Source of the DNA: Robertmurraya_A mangrovi
Lineage (GTDB): Bacteria > Bacillota > Bacilli > Bacillales > Cytobacillaceae
Length of the DNA stretch: 64,000 nucleotides
Assembly (NCBI RefSeq): GCF_034427655.1
Contig: NZ_JAXOFX010000005.1
Coordinates: 62,001-126,000, forward strand
Reading direction: 5' to 3'
Position 1 is the first letter of the stretch; each line of letters starts with the position of its first letter. The notes below the pieces were generated by a model. It had not been told where the DNA came from. It worked only from the letters and a program-made list of their open reading frames with translations, and searched no databases. Shown here piece after piece: positions 43,791 through 51,130 of the stretch. Position numbers and translations under genes: made by a program.

Positions 43791-43982
43791 TTATACTTGC
43801 TTTAACATATCAACCGTTTGATCACATTGCTGAAGTGCTTGATTAACGGCTTCCATTGATTGTTCAATACGGTCACGGTTAGAACCTTTTTCAACTGTAT
43901 TTAATGCCTGCTGTAAACTGCTTTTAGCTTCATTTAATGAAGAGACAGTGTCCTGTACATAACCTCTTGCGTTTTTATCCAT
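43791..43982 (-). CDS. 63-aa helical protein
   Basis: All-helical, Gln/Ser/Asp-rich small soluble protein with a heptad-like pattern (likely coiled coil). AAAAGGAGGG is 6 nt before the ATG. It has its own terminator. Not recognised; no function can be assigned. Confidence 0.75.
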   Translation of the reverse strand: MDKNARGYVQDTVSSLNEAKSSLQQALNTVEKGSNRDRIEQSMEAVNQALQQCDQTVDMLKQV

Positions 43983-44042
43983 ATGTATCCCTCCTTTTGT
44001 CCATTCAACTATATTGTTCTCTAATTGAAGCTTTTTATGTAT

Positions 44043-44258
44043 TCAATGGGGCAAGTTAAAACAAGGCAAATCATTGTATTTGTAAGTATATAAAAATGTT
44101 CGTAAGTGAAATAAAAAATGATTACATGATAGTGTCCCTTCATCCTCCATGTCATATAAATCAATAAATAGCTCTAGAACATCAGGGTCGATATCTTCTA
44201 CTAAATTGTGTAGTGACAATTTATAAGGTAGACCAGCAGCTAGACTCCAAAATCCCAT
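44043..44258 (-). CDS. Small uncharacterised protein
   Basis: 71-aa product with an acidic middle (VEDIDPDVLELFIDLYDMEDEG) and an aromatic C-terminus. ATG 44258 has AGGGAGG 9 nt upstream. A TTG start at 44294, with GAGGAT upstream, would add 12 residues and cannot be excluded. Not recognised. Confidence 0.6.
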   Translation of the reverse strand: MGFWSLAAGLPYKLSLHNLVEDIDPDVLELFIDLYDMEDEGTLSCNHFLFHLRTFLYTYKYNDLPCFNLPH

Positions 44259-44546
44259 ATATTCTAGAACCTCCCTTATACTTTGCTCATCCAAATGTTT
44301 ATCCTCACTTTCTTCTCCACTATAGTTATTTTTTCATCATTAGCGAAATTTATCCTATTATATCCAACTTAATAAAAAGGCAAAGGCCAAGCCCCATTTT
44401 TGGCACGTATTTAAACATGCTTGTCTATAATATAGTGAGGCTTAAAAGGAGACAGGGTTCATCATGTTCTTAAGCATATAGTAGCTTAAACGGTACTTAG
44501 AAGTATCTTTTCTCCTTGAAAAAAGAATGTTAAAAAGGGTGATTAC

Positions 44547-45077
44547 ATGGCAGATAAAGATGAATTTTATAAATTATTGAAGATGTTAGGAGCAAAAGCT
44601 GAATATCAAATAAATGAGTGGATAAAAGAATGCTTAAACAAAGAGGAAATTATTCAATTATTTAGTAATCAGAGCAGTCACTATTCAAAGGCTATTAAAA
44701 ACATCCAAGAGAAAGTGGAAACCTTATCTATCCCCTTTAACTTTCCAACAAAGGGTGACGTTGCTTCCCTTGCAAAGTTAACTATTCAAAACGAAGAGAA
44801 ATTAGAAGCAATAGAAGAGCAGATCAATCAATTAAATGAATTAGTAAGAAAATTAAAAAAGGGTTCGAACATTACCGATAAACTGGATGAAAACGAAACT
44901 CAACATTTAACAACCATTGAAAACTTCGATAATAGTAATGAAAATATTTCAACAAACCAACAAAAATCCCTTAAAAGAATTAAAAAACTGAACTTAATCT
45001 TGCAAAATCATTCTTCTAGTAATCTTGATTCTCTGTTGACTGCTCTTAAAAAGGAGAATACTAGTGGAAGGAAATAA
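44547..45077 (+). CDS. phaR: PhaR-like polyhydroxyalkanoate synthase subunit
   Basis: 176-aa helical protein. The segment PTKGDVASLAKLTIQNEEKL followed by EAIEEQI (about residues 70-98) matches the PhaR pattern of class IV PHA synthases in Bacillus. A polar, Asn-rich C-terminal region follows. AAAAAGGGTG precedes the ATG. It overlaps the next gene, a PhaC-type enzyme, by 14 nt. It is divergent from the known PhaR proteins I recall, so function is inferred from pattern plus neighbour. Confidence 0.7.
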   Translation: MADKDEFYKLLKMLGAKAEYQINEWIKECLNKEEIIQLFSNQSSHYSKAIKNIQEKVETLSIPFNFPTKGDVASLAKLTIQNEEKLEAIEEQINQLNELVRKLKKGSNITDKLDENETQHLTTIENFDNSNENISTNQQKSLKRIKKLNLILQNHSSSNLDSLLTALKKENTSGRK

Positions 45078-46092
45078 AGAGATACTACGTTGGAAAGGCT
45101 TTTGGAGTGTGTTCGGAGGTCACGAACCTCCCTCTGCTACTACTCCTAGAAAGTCCATTTGGAAAAAGAATAAGACAACCCTATGGTATTATCCTGCAAA
45201 AAAGAAAAAGTTCCAAACACCACTTTTTCTAGTTTACTCGTTAGTGAACCAACCTTTTATCCTCGACTTAAGCCCAAATATAAGCTTGATAGAAGCATTT
45301 GTGGATGAAGGATATGATGTGTATTTAATCGATTTCGGAATTCCTAGATACGAGGACAAAGATATTACTTTAGATAATTATATTGTGGGATTTATAAAAA
45401 AAGGTGTCCAAAAAGCCTTAACACATTCCAAGGCGAAGGATATTACGGTAATGGGTTTTTGCCTGGGTGGTACTTTAGCAGCTATCTACACTGCCATTGC
45501 CACTGAACCCATTAAAAATTTGATTCTTACTGTTACTCCAATTGATTTTTCTACTGTTCCTGCTTATGACAAATGGGCTTTGGCACTTAGAAACGAAAAA
45601 ATCGACTTCGATGAATTCATTGATACTATCGGCCTCATCCCCGCCAACTTTATTGAAGCAGGAGTTAGATTAGTTACCGCACCTGTTTATTTTAGTCATT
45701 ACTTATCTTTGTTAAATAGAGGGTATGAGAAGCATTATGTTGATAAATGGATATTGTTTAATAAATGGACAAGCGGCCATATTCCTTTCCCAGGAGCAAC
45801 ATTAAAGCAACTTGTAAATGATTTAGGCAAACATAACAAGTTAGTCACAGGAGAGTTAAAAATTAATAATCAGACAGTTGATTTAAGAAATATCAAATCT
45901 AATTTACTAGTAGTAGCTTCTGACTTTGATCAACTAGTACCAAAAGAGCAAACCTATCCAATTGTAGAGCTAGCCTCAAGTGAGGATAAAAAATATGAGT
46001 TACTACCAAGTGGACATACAGGTCTTACGGCTAAGAAGGGGTTACCTATCTACTTAAAGGAATGGCTTCCGTCTAGATCAAATCCTATATAA
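45064..46092 (+). CDS. phaC: Class III/IV poly(3-hydroxyalkanoate) synthase-like PhaC
   Basis: 342-aa alpha/beta-fold enzyme expected to polymerise hydroxyacyl-CoA. The lipase-like box with catalytic Cys is GFCLGG near residue 133, the acid is in SDFDQLVP near residue 290, and the His is in SGHTGL near residue 318. IWKKNKTTLWYY and PFILDLSPNISLIE match the PhaC family. It is slightly shorter than B. megaterium PhaC. The GTG start has AAGGAG 7 nt upstream. No phaB, phaP or phaQ lies nearby, so this may be a second or specialised PHA locus. Confidence 0.8.
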   Translation: MEGNKEILRWKGFWSVFGGHEPPSATTPRKSIWKKNKTTLWYYPAKKKKFQTPLFLVYSLVNQPFILDLSPNISLIEAFVDEGYDVYLIDFGIPRYEDKDITLDNYIVGFIKKGVQKALTHSKAKDITVMGFCLGGTLAAIYTAIATEPIKNLILTVTPIDFSTVPAYDKWALALRNEKIDFDEFIDTIGLIPANFIEAGVRLVTAPVYFSHYLSLLNRGYEKHYVDKWILFNKWTSGHIPFPGATLKQLVNDLGKHNKLVTGELKINNQTVDLRNIKSNLLVVASDFDQLVPKEQTYPIVELASSEDKKYELLPSGHTGLTAKKGLPIYLKEWLPSRSNPI

Positions 46093-46114
46093 CGTAAGGA
46101 GTGACTAACTACAG

Positions 46115-46288
46115 ATGGTTTATGAAGAGAGTAGTAGTTCAGGTTACCTCGGTTTTACCACTATTGTTTTTAGGAATTCTCTTACCGATTCTAAGCAGGC
46201 ATGGTTCTGTTCTCTTATACAAGAATATGGCTTAAATTTACTTCTAAACATAAGCACATATGATTTAGTAACATTACTTGAAGATTAA
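46115..46288 (+). CDS. 57-aa frame after phaC
   Basis: Frame beginning MVYEESSSSGYL and ending LVTLLED. AAGGAG lies 13 nt upstream, which is longer than ideal. A terminator follows about 20 bp after the stop. The composition is protein-like (mixed hydrophobic and acidic). It may be the third gene of the pha unit. Not recognised; moderate to low certainty. Confidence 0.45.
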   Translation: MVYEESSSSGYLGFTTIVFRNSLTDSKQAWFCSLIQEYGLNLLLNISTYDLVTLLED

Positions 46289-46310
46289 ATCGTTTAATAT
46301 TTCCTTATAA

Positions 46311-46342
46311 AAAAAGCAACACTCCAGGAGTATTGCTTTAAT
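46311..46342. terminator. Bidirectional terminator after the pha unit
   Basis: AAAGCAA-C-ACTC pairs with GAGT-A-TTGCTTT around a 3-nt loop, flanked by A- and T-runs, between convergent genes. Confidence 0.75.
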
Positions 46343-46349
46343 GTCTTTA

Positions 46350-46559
46350 TTAAACAGCTAATCTAGAATCGGTTAATTTTTTATAGGCAATCGTTAAATT
46401 TTGTAAACATTGTGATCGTAATTGTTCGTCGCAAATAAAATCAAACCTTATTTCTTTTTCTAAATTTAAATAGATTTGGGAAGGGACTTCATTTCCCGTT
46501 TGTTTGCCACTCGTTAATTCACTTTCAAAATACTCAACTGTACCAAATAATAAACCCAC
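46350..46559 (-). CDS. 69-aa protein under a c-di-GMP riboswitch
   Basis: Small soluble protein, start GTG 46559 with GGTGGAGG 6 nt upstream. It is mixed charged and hydrophobic with two Cys (IRFDFICDEQLRSQC) and no membrane segment or known motif. A c-di-GMP-I aptamer lies about 120 nt upstream in its mRNA leader, so its expression should follow c-di-GMP. A divergent YjfB-type motility protein gene lies beyond the riboswitch, suggesting a role linked to motility or biofilm. I do not recognise the family. Confidence 0.7.
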   Translation of the reverse strand: MGLLFGTVEYFESELTSGKQTGNEVPSQIYLNLEKEIRFDFICDEQLRSQCLQNLTIAYKKLTDSRLAV

Positions 46560-46599
46560 TGCAAGCCTCCACCTTCCAATTTTAAGATAAAAAAAGTTC

Positions 46600-46673
46600 A
46601 AAAAAAAGATTGGTGGATACTTAGTTACAACGGAAGATACAACCATTAACCTATGTGCAACAAGGATCCAATC
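46600..46673 (-). promoter_or_regulatory. Possible expression-platform terminator of the riboswitch
   Basis: In the leader after the aptamer, GATTGG (46673-46668) can pair with CCAATC (46613-46608), directly followed by eight T residues and a second T-rich run. This resembles a regulated intrinsic terminator. The outer stem is only 6 bp and the large loop has weak internal pairing, so this is tentative. Confidence 0.45.
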
Positions 46674-46678
46674 CTTTT

Positions 46679-46756
46679 TGGCAACCCGACCGTCATAGTT
46701 CCGTGACCTTAGACTCGTGGCTTTGCGTCCTTATTTTTCAATAAGTTTGCCCTTTT
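46679..46756 (-). ncRNA. c-di-GMP-I (GEMM) riboswitch aptamer
   Basis: On the minus strand the conserved blocks appear in order. First comes GGGCAAAC, then CUUAUU-GAAA-AAUAAG (P2 with the GAAA tetraloop), then GGACGCAAAGCCACGAGUC. UAAGGUCACGGAACUAUGACGG (P3) follows, and then UCGGGUUGCC. This matches the GEMM-I consensus, including the tetraloop and the GGACGCAAAGCC core. It lies in the leader of the 69-aa gene. Confidence 0.93.
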
Positions 46757-46915
46757 ACACTTGTATAATTAAAATATAAAACTTTAGCATCATAATTACA
46801 ACAATTTTCAACAAATTTACACATAAATAGTCATTTCCTCCCAGGCCACAATAAAAATTTCTTAAAGACTGATAAATGGTAAGAATTAGTCGATATAAGG
46901 ATGGGAGGTGATTTT

Positions 46916-47089
46916 TTGAATATACCTGCATTATCAATAGGTATGAACCAAGCGGCTCTTGCTGAAAAAGTGAGTATATCGCTACTAAAGAAGGTAATGG
47001 ATACTGCCCAACAGGACCAAAATCAACTTGTCCAGATGCTTCAAGCACCCCATCCTACCTCGGGGCAAACGATAGATTTAAAGGTATAG
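46916..47089 (+). CDS. YjfB-family putative motility protein
   Basis: 57-aa protein beginning MNIPALSIGMNQAAL and continuing VSISLLKKVMDTAQQDQNQL, the pattern of the YjfB family annotated as putative motility proteins. TTG 46916 has GGGAGGTGAT 5 nt upstream, a very strong site. It is divergent from the c-di-GMP riboswitch unit. The family's molecular function is unknown. Confidence 0.82.
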   Translation: MNIPALSIGMNQAALAEKVSISLLKKVMDTAQQDQNQLVQMLQAPHPTSGQTIDLKV

Positions 47090-47140
47090 AATTTAGCAGA
47101 AGGTTTTAGAACTTTAACAGTCCAATGATAAGCTTATGCT

Positions 47141-47187
47141 AAAAAAAGCTGTCTGTTACTATCAATATAGATAGTACAGACAGCTTT
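47141..47187 (-). terminator. Intrinsic terminator of the PDZ/Lon-like gene
   Basis: AAAGCTGTCTGT-ACTATC pairs with GATAGT-ACAGACAGCTTT (one bulge) around a 6-nt loop; on the minus strand seven T residues follow. Confidence 0.92.
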
Positions 47188-47191
47188 CTCC

Positions 47192-48214
47192 TTACTTCTT
47201 ATTCTCTGGAATTGTTTTCAAATAATCTACAGCTTCTTTTAGAGAGGCTACGGGTATAACTTTTAAGGTATAGTTATTTTCTTTCACTTCTTCTAAAGCA
47301 TCTTTTTCATTTGCATCTACCTCATTGATGTCTTTGGGGACAAAAAAGATATCTATCCCTTCTCTGGATGCTGATGTGACCTTATGCTTAATCCCACCTA
47401 TTTGACCTACATTACCCATATGGTCTATTGTACCCGTTCCTGCAACTTTATAGCCTTTTGTGTAGTCAATGGATGTGAGCTGATTAAATATTTCTAAAGA
47501 AAACATGAGACCAGCAGAAGGACCTCCGATATCTTCACTATCCAGCTCCACTTTCTTATCATTTGTTGTAACGGTAAAATCCTCTTCTGGAATGATTCCT
47601 AGACCGACTTTTTCATTCTGTAGACCTATAACCTCGACTTCTTTTGTCACGGTTTTACCATTTCTTTGAACAGCTAAATTCACTAAATCTCCTACTTTTT
47701 TATTTTCATCCAAATATCTAGTAAACTCTTGTACTTCTATTATGTTTTTCCCATCAACCATCGTAATGATGTCTCCGACTTGAAGTACCCCTTTAGCCTT
47801 GGAATCCTCTCTAATACCTTTTACAAAAATCCCTTGATAATTAATATTTGTTTTAACATTAGCTTGATTAAAACTTGCTACTATGGCATTTTGTTTAGAA
47901 TCTCTCATCATAAATGACAGTAAATTTGAATATTCTTCGTCCGATAGATCTGCTTGAACCTCGCTAGTTTTTTTAATTTCTGTATAAGGGGTAAGTAATG
48001 CATAAGCCAAGTGATAGATATTACTAGCTTCTATTGAAAATATAGTTGTGAGGTAAAAATGACCTTTAGCGTTCTTATTCCCATCTTCAACATTAACTTT
48101 TGCAGATAGTTCTTCTACTGAACCAGGCTCATAAATGTAATAAGGAGTTGGAACAAATGCTGCTATTATTAGGAGTAATAATACGAAAATAACAATCTTA
48201 CGTTTACGTTTCAT
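47192..48214 (-). CDS. PDZ-Lon (S16-like) membrane-anchored protease, YlbL/SepM family
   Basis: 340-aa protein. An N-terminal membrane anchor (about residues 6-24) is followed by an extracytoplasmic PDZ domain (about residues 125-200) and a Lon-like catalytic domain. The nucleophile Ser lies in DIGGPSAGLMF and the Lys in GGIKHKV. Relatives cleave peptides outside the membrane (SepM processes a competence peptide; YlbL acts in the B. subtilis DNA-damage checkpoint). ATG 48214 has AGGTGGAT upstream. B. subtilis ylbL lies elsewhere, so this may be a paralogue. Confidence 0.88.
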   Translation of the reverse strand: MKRKRKIVIFVLLLLIIAAFVPTPYYIYEPGSVEELSAKVNVEDGNKNAKGHFYLTTIFSIEASNIYHLAYALLTPYTEIKKTSEVQADLSDEEYSNLLSFMMRDSKQNAIVASFNQANVKTNINYQGIFVKGIREDSKAKGVLQVGDIITMVDGKNIIEVQEFTRYLDENKKVGDLVNLAVQRNGKTVTKEVEVIGLQNEKVGLGIIPEEDFTVTTNDKKVELDSEDIGGPSAGLMFSLEIFNQLTSIDYTKGYKVAGTGTIDHMGNVGQIGGIKHKVTSASREGIDIFFVPKDINEVDANEKDALEEVKENNYTLKVIPVASLKEAVDYLKTIPENKK

Positions 48215-48364
48215 AAACAATATCCACCTACCATGAAATATTTACTACTATAACTATGTAGTTTTCGACAATTACTGCCAAAAGCCCTTTATCAATGAGA
48301 TCTATTGTAAATAAAAAATAGAGGCAAAAAGAATCAGTGAGCCTCTATATGTTTTTCTATTTTG

Positions 48365-48958
48365 TTAATCCCATTCAAAACGCTGTGAACGCCAAGGATC
48401 TCCGTACATATGATAGCCATTCTTTTCCCAAAATCCTGGCTTATCAACTGCCGAGAATTCAATTCCTCTTACCCATTTAGCACTTTTCCAGAAATACAGA
48501 TGGGGAATGACCGCTCTAAGCGGAAATCCATGTTCCGGCGTTAAGATTTCACCATTATGACTATGGGCAAGTAAACTGGTCTCTTTCATGAAATCCTCTA
48601 ATGGTAGGTTTGTTGTCCAGCCTTCTTCAGCATGTAAAATAACATATTTAGCTTCTTCTAAAATGGATATATGTTTCAACAACTCTTTTACAGAGATCCC
48701 TTTCCAAACATTATCTAATTTAGACCAACCCGTCACACAATGAATATCATTCGTATACTCATATTGAGGTAAGTTCATAAATTCTTCATAACTGAATATA
48801 ATTGATTCTTCAACTGCCCCAAATATTTTTAAACTCCATTTAGACATATCAGAGTAATAAGGGACATTTCCGTGATGAAGGACAGGAAATCCAGTGGTAA
48901 CATTCTGATCCGGTGGAACCCGACTGTCTAAATTCTTACGTTCCTTTCCAAAGTACAT
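48365..48958 (-). CDS. yuiH: Molybdopterin-dependent sulfite oxidase-family protein YuiH
   Basis: About 197-aa protein with the oxidoreductase molybdopterin-binding domain. The conserved Cys ligand is in DIHCVTGWSKLDNVWKG near residue 78; HAEEGWTTNLPLE and LTPEHGFPLRAVIP follow. There is no signal peptide. ATG 48958 has GGATGGTG close upstream; ATG 48970 is an alternative. The reaction is unknown; family members reduce or oxidise small substrates with Mo cofactor. First of the yui block. Confidence 0.88.
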   Translation of the reverse strand: MYFGKERKNLDSRVPPDQNVTTGFPVLHHGNVPYYSDMSKWSLKIFGAVEESIIFSYEEFMNLPQYEYTNDIHCVTGWSKLDNVWKGISVKELLKHISILEEAKYVILHAEEGWTTNLPLEDFMKETSLLAHSHNGEILTPEHGFPLRAVIPHLYFWKSAKWVRGIEFSAVDKPGFWEKNGYHMYGDPWRSQRFEWD

Positions 48959-49004
48959 TTTTTTCACCATCCATATGTTAACAACCTTTATTTACCTATA
49001 ATAC

Positions 49005-49032
49005 AAAAACAGCTCCCAAAAGAGAAGCTGTC
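49005..49032 (-). terminator. Intrinsic terminator of yuiF
   Basis: On the minus strand ACAGCT pairs with AGCTGT, with inner CTC/GGG pairs, followed by five T residues. Confidence 0.7.
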
Positions 49033-49036
49033 TAAA

Positions 49037-50350
49037 TTATAATACCATTGCCGCAATCCAACCAAATACAATAAGCGGAATATTGTAATGGATAAAGGTT
49101 GGTACACAAGTATCCCAAATATGATTGTGTTGTCCATCTACATTAAGCCCAGATGTTGGCCCTAATGTACTATCTGATGCTGGAGAACCCGCATCTCCAA
49201 GTGCAGCAGCTGTACCAACTAAAGCTATAGTTGCCATCGGACTAAACCCGAGCTCAAGTGATAAAGGTACAAAAATAGTAGCTATGATAGGAATCGTTGA
49301 AAATGAAGAGCCAATTCCCATAGTAACTAACAAACCTACTAATAGCATTAAAATCGCAGCAAGTGACTGGTTTCCTCCAATCATAGCAGCCGCTTGTTTG
49401 ACTAGTTCATCTACATGCCCTGTTTCTTTTAATACAGCGGCAAATCCAAAAGCTGATAACATGACAAAACCAATGAATGCCATCATTTTCATACCCTCTG
49501 TCAATAGGTCATCTGCTTCTCTCCATTTAATGGAGCCACTTAAGTAAATAACCACAATTCCTGCCAGTGCTCCAAAAACCATCGAATCTAAAACAATTTG
49601 AACAACTAGAGCAGCTACAATCGCTAGAATTGAAAAGATAATTCCTACCTTTGAATATTTAGTACTTTCAAGTTGGACTGCTTCATATTGCTCATACTCT
49701 CTACTTTTTCGATAAGAGATGAAAACAGCAATTACTAATCCTACTAAGAGACCCGCTGTTGGTATAAGCATAGCTTTTGGAATATCAGATACGTTAATAG
49801 CTAGTCCACTTTCAGCCATATTTGTTGCTAGAATGTCATGAAATATTTTTCCGAAGCCCGCTGGTAATAAAATATAAGGAGCCGTTAAGCCAAATGTTAG
49901 TACAGATGCAATCAAACGTCTATCAATCTTTAATTCATTCATTACCTTTAATAAAGGTGGAATTAGGATTGGTATAAAAGCAATATGGATTGGAATTAAG
50001 TTTTGAGAGAAACAAGCCATTAATAGAATAAATAAGATGATAAGAGCTTTTGAGTACGTTTTAGCTTTTGATTCTTCGTTTTTACCAACCATTTTTAGTA
50101 CTGATTCTACAATGAGGTTAGGCAAGCCTGTTTTTGAGATGGAGATAGCGAATCCACCTAGTAAAGCATAGCTTAATGCAACAGATGCACTTCCTCCTAA
50201 TCCTCCCGTAAATACTTCGATGGTTTTATCTATAGATAATCCGCCTGTAAGTCCACCTACTAATGCCCCTGCAATTAGTGCAAATACAACGTTCACTCGT
50301 AGTAGACTTAAAATTAGCATGATTAAGACAGCAATAACTACCGCATTCAT
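49037..50350 (-). CDS. yuiF: Na+/H+ antiporter family transporter, YuiF-like
   Basis: 437-aa membrane protein with about 12 helices of the NhaC-type/ion transporter superfamily. Typical stretches are GIGSSFSTIPIIATIFVPL and GDAGSPASDSTLGPTSGLN. It probably exchanges Na+ or an organic anion. GAGAGGAG precedes the ATG. Its position between yuiH and pepA (yuiE) matches B. subtilis yuiF. Confidence 0.88.
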   Translation of the reverse strand: MNAVVIAVLIMLILSLLRVNVVFALIAGALVGGLTGGLSIDKTIEVFTGGLGGSASVALSYALLGGFAISISKTGLPNLIVESVLKMVGKNEESKAKTYSKALIILFILLMACFSQNLIPIHIAFIPILIPPLLKVMNELKIDRRLIASVLTFGLTAPYILLPAGFGKIFHDILATNMAESGLAINVSDIPKAMLIPTAGLLVGLVIAVFISYRKSREYEQYEAVQLESTKYSKVGIIFSILAIVAALVVQIVLDSMVFGALAGIVVIYLSGSIKWREADDLLTEGMKMMAFIGFVMLSAFGFAAVLKETGHVDELVKQAAAMIGGNQSLAAILMLLVGLLVTMGIGSSFSTIPIIATIFVPLSLELGFSPMATIALVGTAAALGDAGSPASDSTLGPTSGLNVDGQHNHIWDTCVPTFIHYNIPLIVFGWIAAMVL

Positions 50351-50495
50351 AATGTTGTGTTTCTCCTCTCGTTACTTTAGTTTGCTAAATTGGTAGAGTG
50401 TTAAAATACAAGTATTAAATTATCATACTATAACTTTTGTTGTCAATAGGATTTTTATTTATTGACTGTTTCATGTTGTTTCTGCATATAATTTT

Positions 50496-50520
50496 GTCCG
50501 TTCCTTTCCGCTCCACTCAG
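50496..50520. repeat. Possible decayed fragment of the palindromic repeat
   Basis: The segment containing CCTTTCCGCTCCACTCAG resembles the 3' arm of the 129-bp repeat (CCTCCGCTCCAATCAACTCAG) with a short deletion. No other part of the element is present. Confidence 0.35.
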
Positions 50521-50568
50521 TAATATAAACGTTGACATAAACAACCATTTTTCAAAAAGACCCTATTT

Positions 50569-50611
50569 AAAAAAGAGAGTTTCCTCAAAGCATAACTTTA
50601 AGAAAACCCTC
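50569..50611 (-). terminator. Intrinsic terminator of the DMT transporter gene
   Basis: A 16-bp stem with G-U pairs (GAGGGTTTTCTTAAAG against CTTTGAGGAAACTCTC on the minus strand), followed by six T residues. Confidence 0.88.
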
Positions 50612-50619
50612 CAAAACAT

Positions 50620-51054
50620 TTATTTTCGGTAAAAGAAGTAGATTGCAATAAAGAAGATTACAACCGCAAATAGCTTATTGCCATCGAAGGGGATTTGCTT
50701 TCCACCGAATAGACCGAAATGGTCAATAATGGCTCCCATTAGTAATTGACCTACAATGACCGCCATTAAACTAGAGGCAACTCCTAGTTTAGGTACGACT
50801 AGCACCATAATGAATACATAAAATGCTCCTAGCAATCCGCCAGTTAGCTGCCACTTAGGCACGGAGGCAATAGCTGTGATATTTCCTTTTCCAAAAAAGA
50901 GCACAATAAATAACAAAGCTAGTGTTCCTATTGAAAAAGAGAGAAAGGATGCCTCAATTGTTCCTGTTTTTTTCCCCAGTCCTCCGTTGATGATGGCTTG
51001 TATCCCGACGGCTAATCCACCTAATAAGGCTAAAATTGGATAGATAAAATTCAA
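50620..51054 (-). CDS. DMT-family membrane protein (YdcZ/DUF606 type)
   Basis: 144-aa protein with five hydrophobic helices, a half-size drug/metabolite transporter-like unit. The N-terminus GGLAVGIQAIINGGLGKKTG is typical of DUF606. Such proteins probably act as pairs or homodimers; the substrate is unknown. The TTG start has GGGG about 6 nt upstream. It has its own terminator. Confidence 0.88.
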   Translation of the reverse strand: MNFIYPILALLGGLAVGIQAIINGGLGKKTGTIEASFLSFSIGTLALLFIVLFFGKGNITAIASVPKWQLTGGLLGAFYVFIMVLVVPKLGVASSLMAVIVGQLLMGAIIDHFGLFGGKQIPFDGNKLFAVVIFFIAIYFFYRK

Positions 51055-51084
51055 CCATTTCCCCTACCTTCTAAACGTATAAAT

Positions 51085-51111
51085 GAGCCCTGGGAATGAA
51101 TCCCAGAGCTC
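51085..51111 (-). terminator. Hairpin after pepA
   Basis: On the minus strand GAGCTCTGGGA pairs with TCCCAGGGCTC (G-U tolerated) around a short loop. The following T-run is weak, so termination may be partial. Confidence 0.6.
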
Positions 51112-51130
51112 ACTTCTATAATCATAGCAA

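Noticed and set aside
46755..47048. 97-aa minus-strand frame opposite the YjfB-type gene
   Set aside because: It is antisense to a well-supported small gene and overlaps the riboswitch promoter region; no ribosome site.
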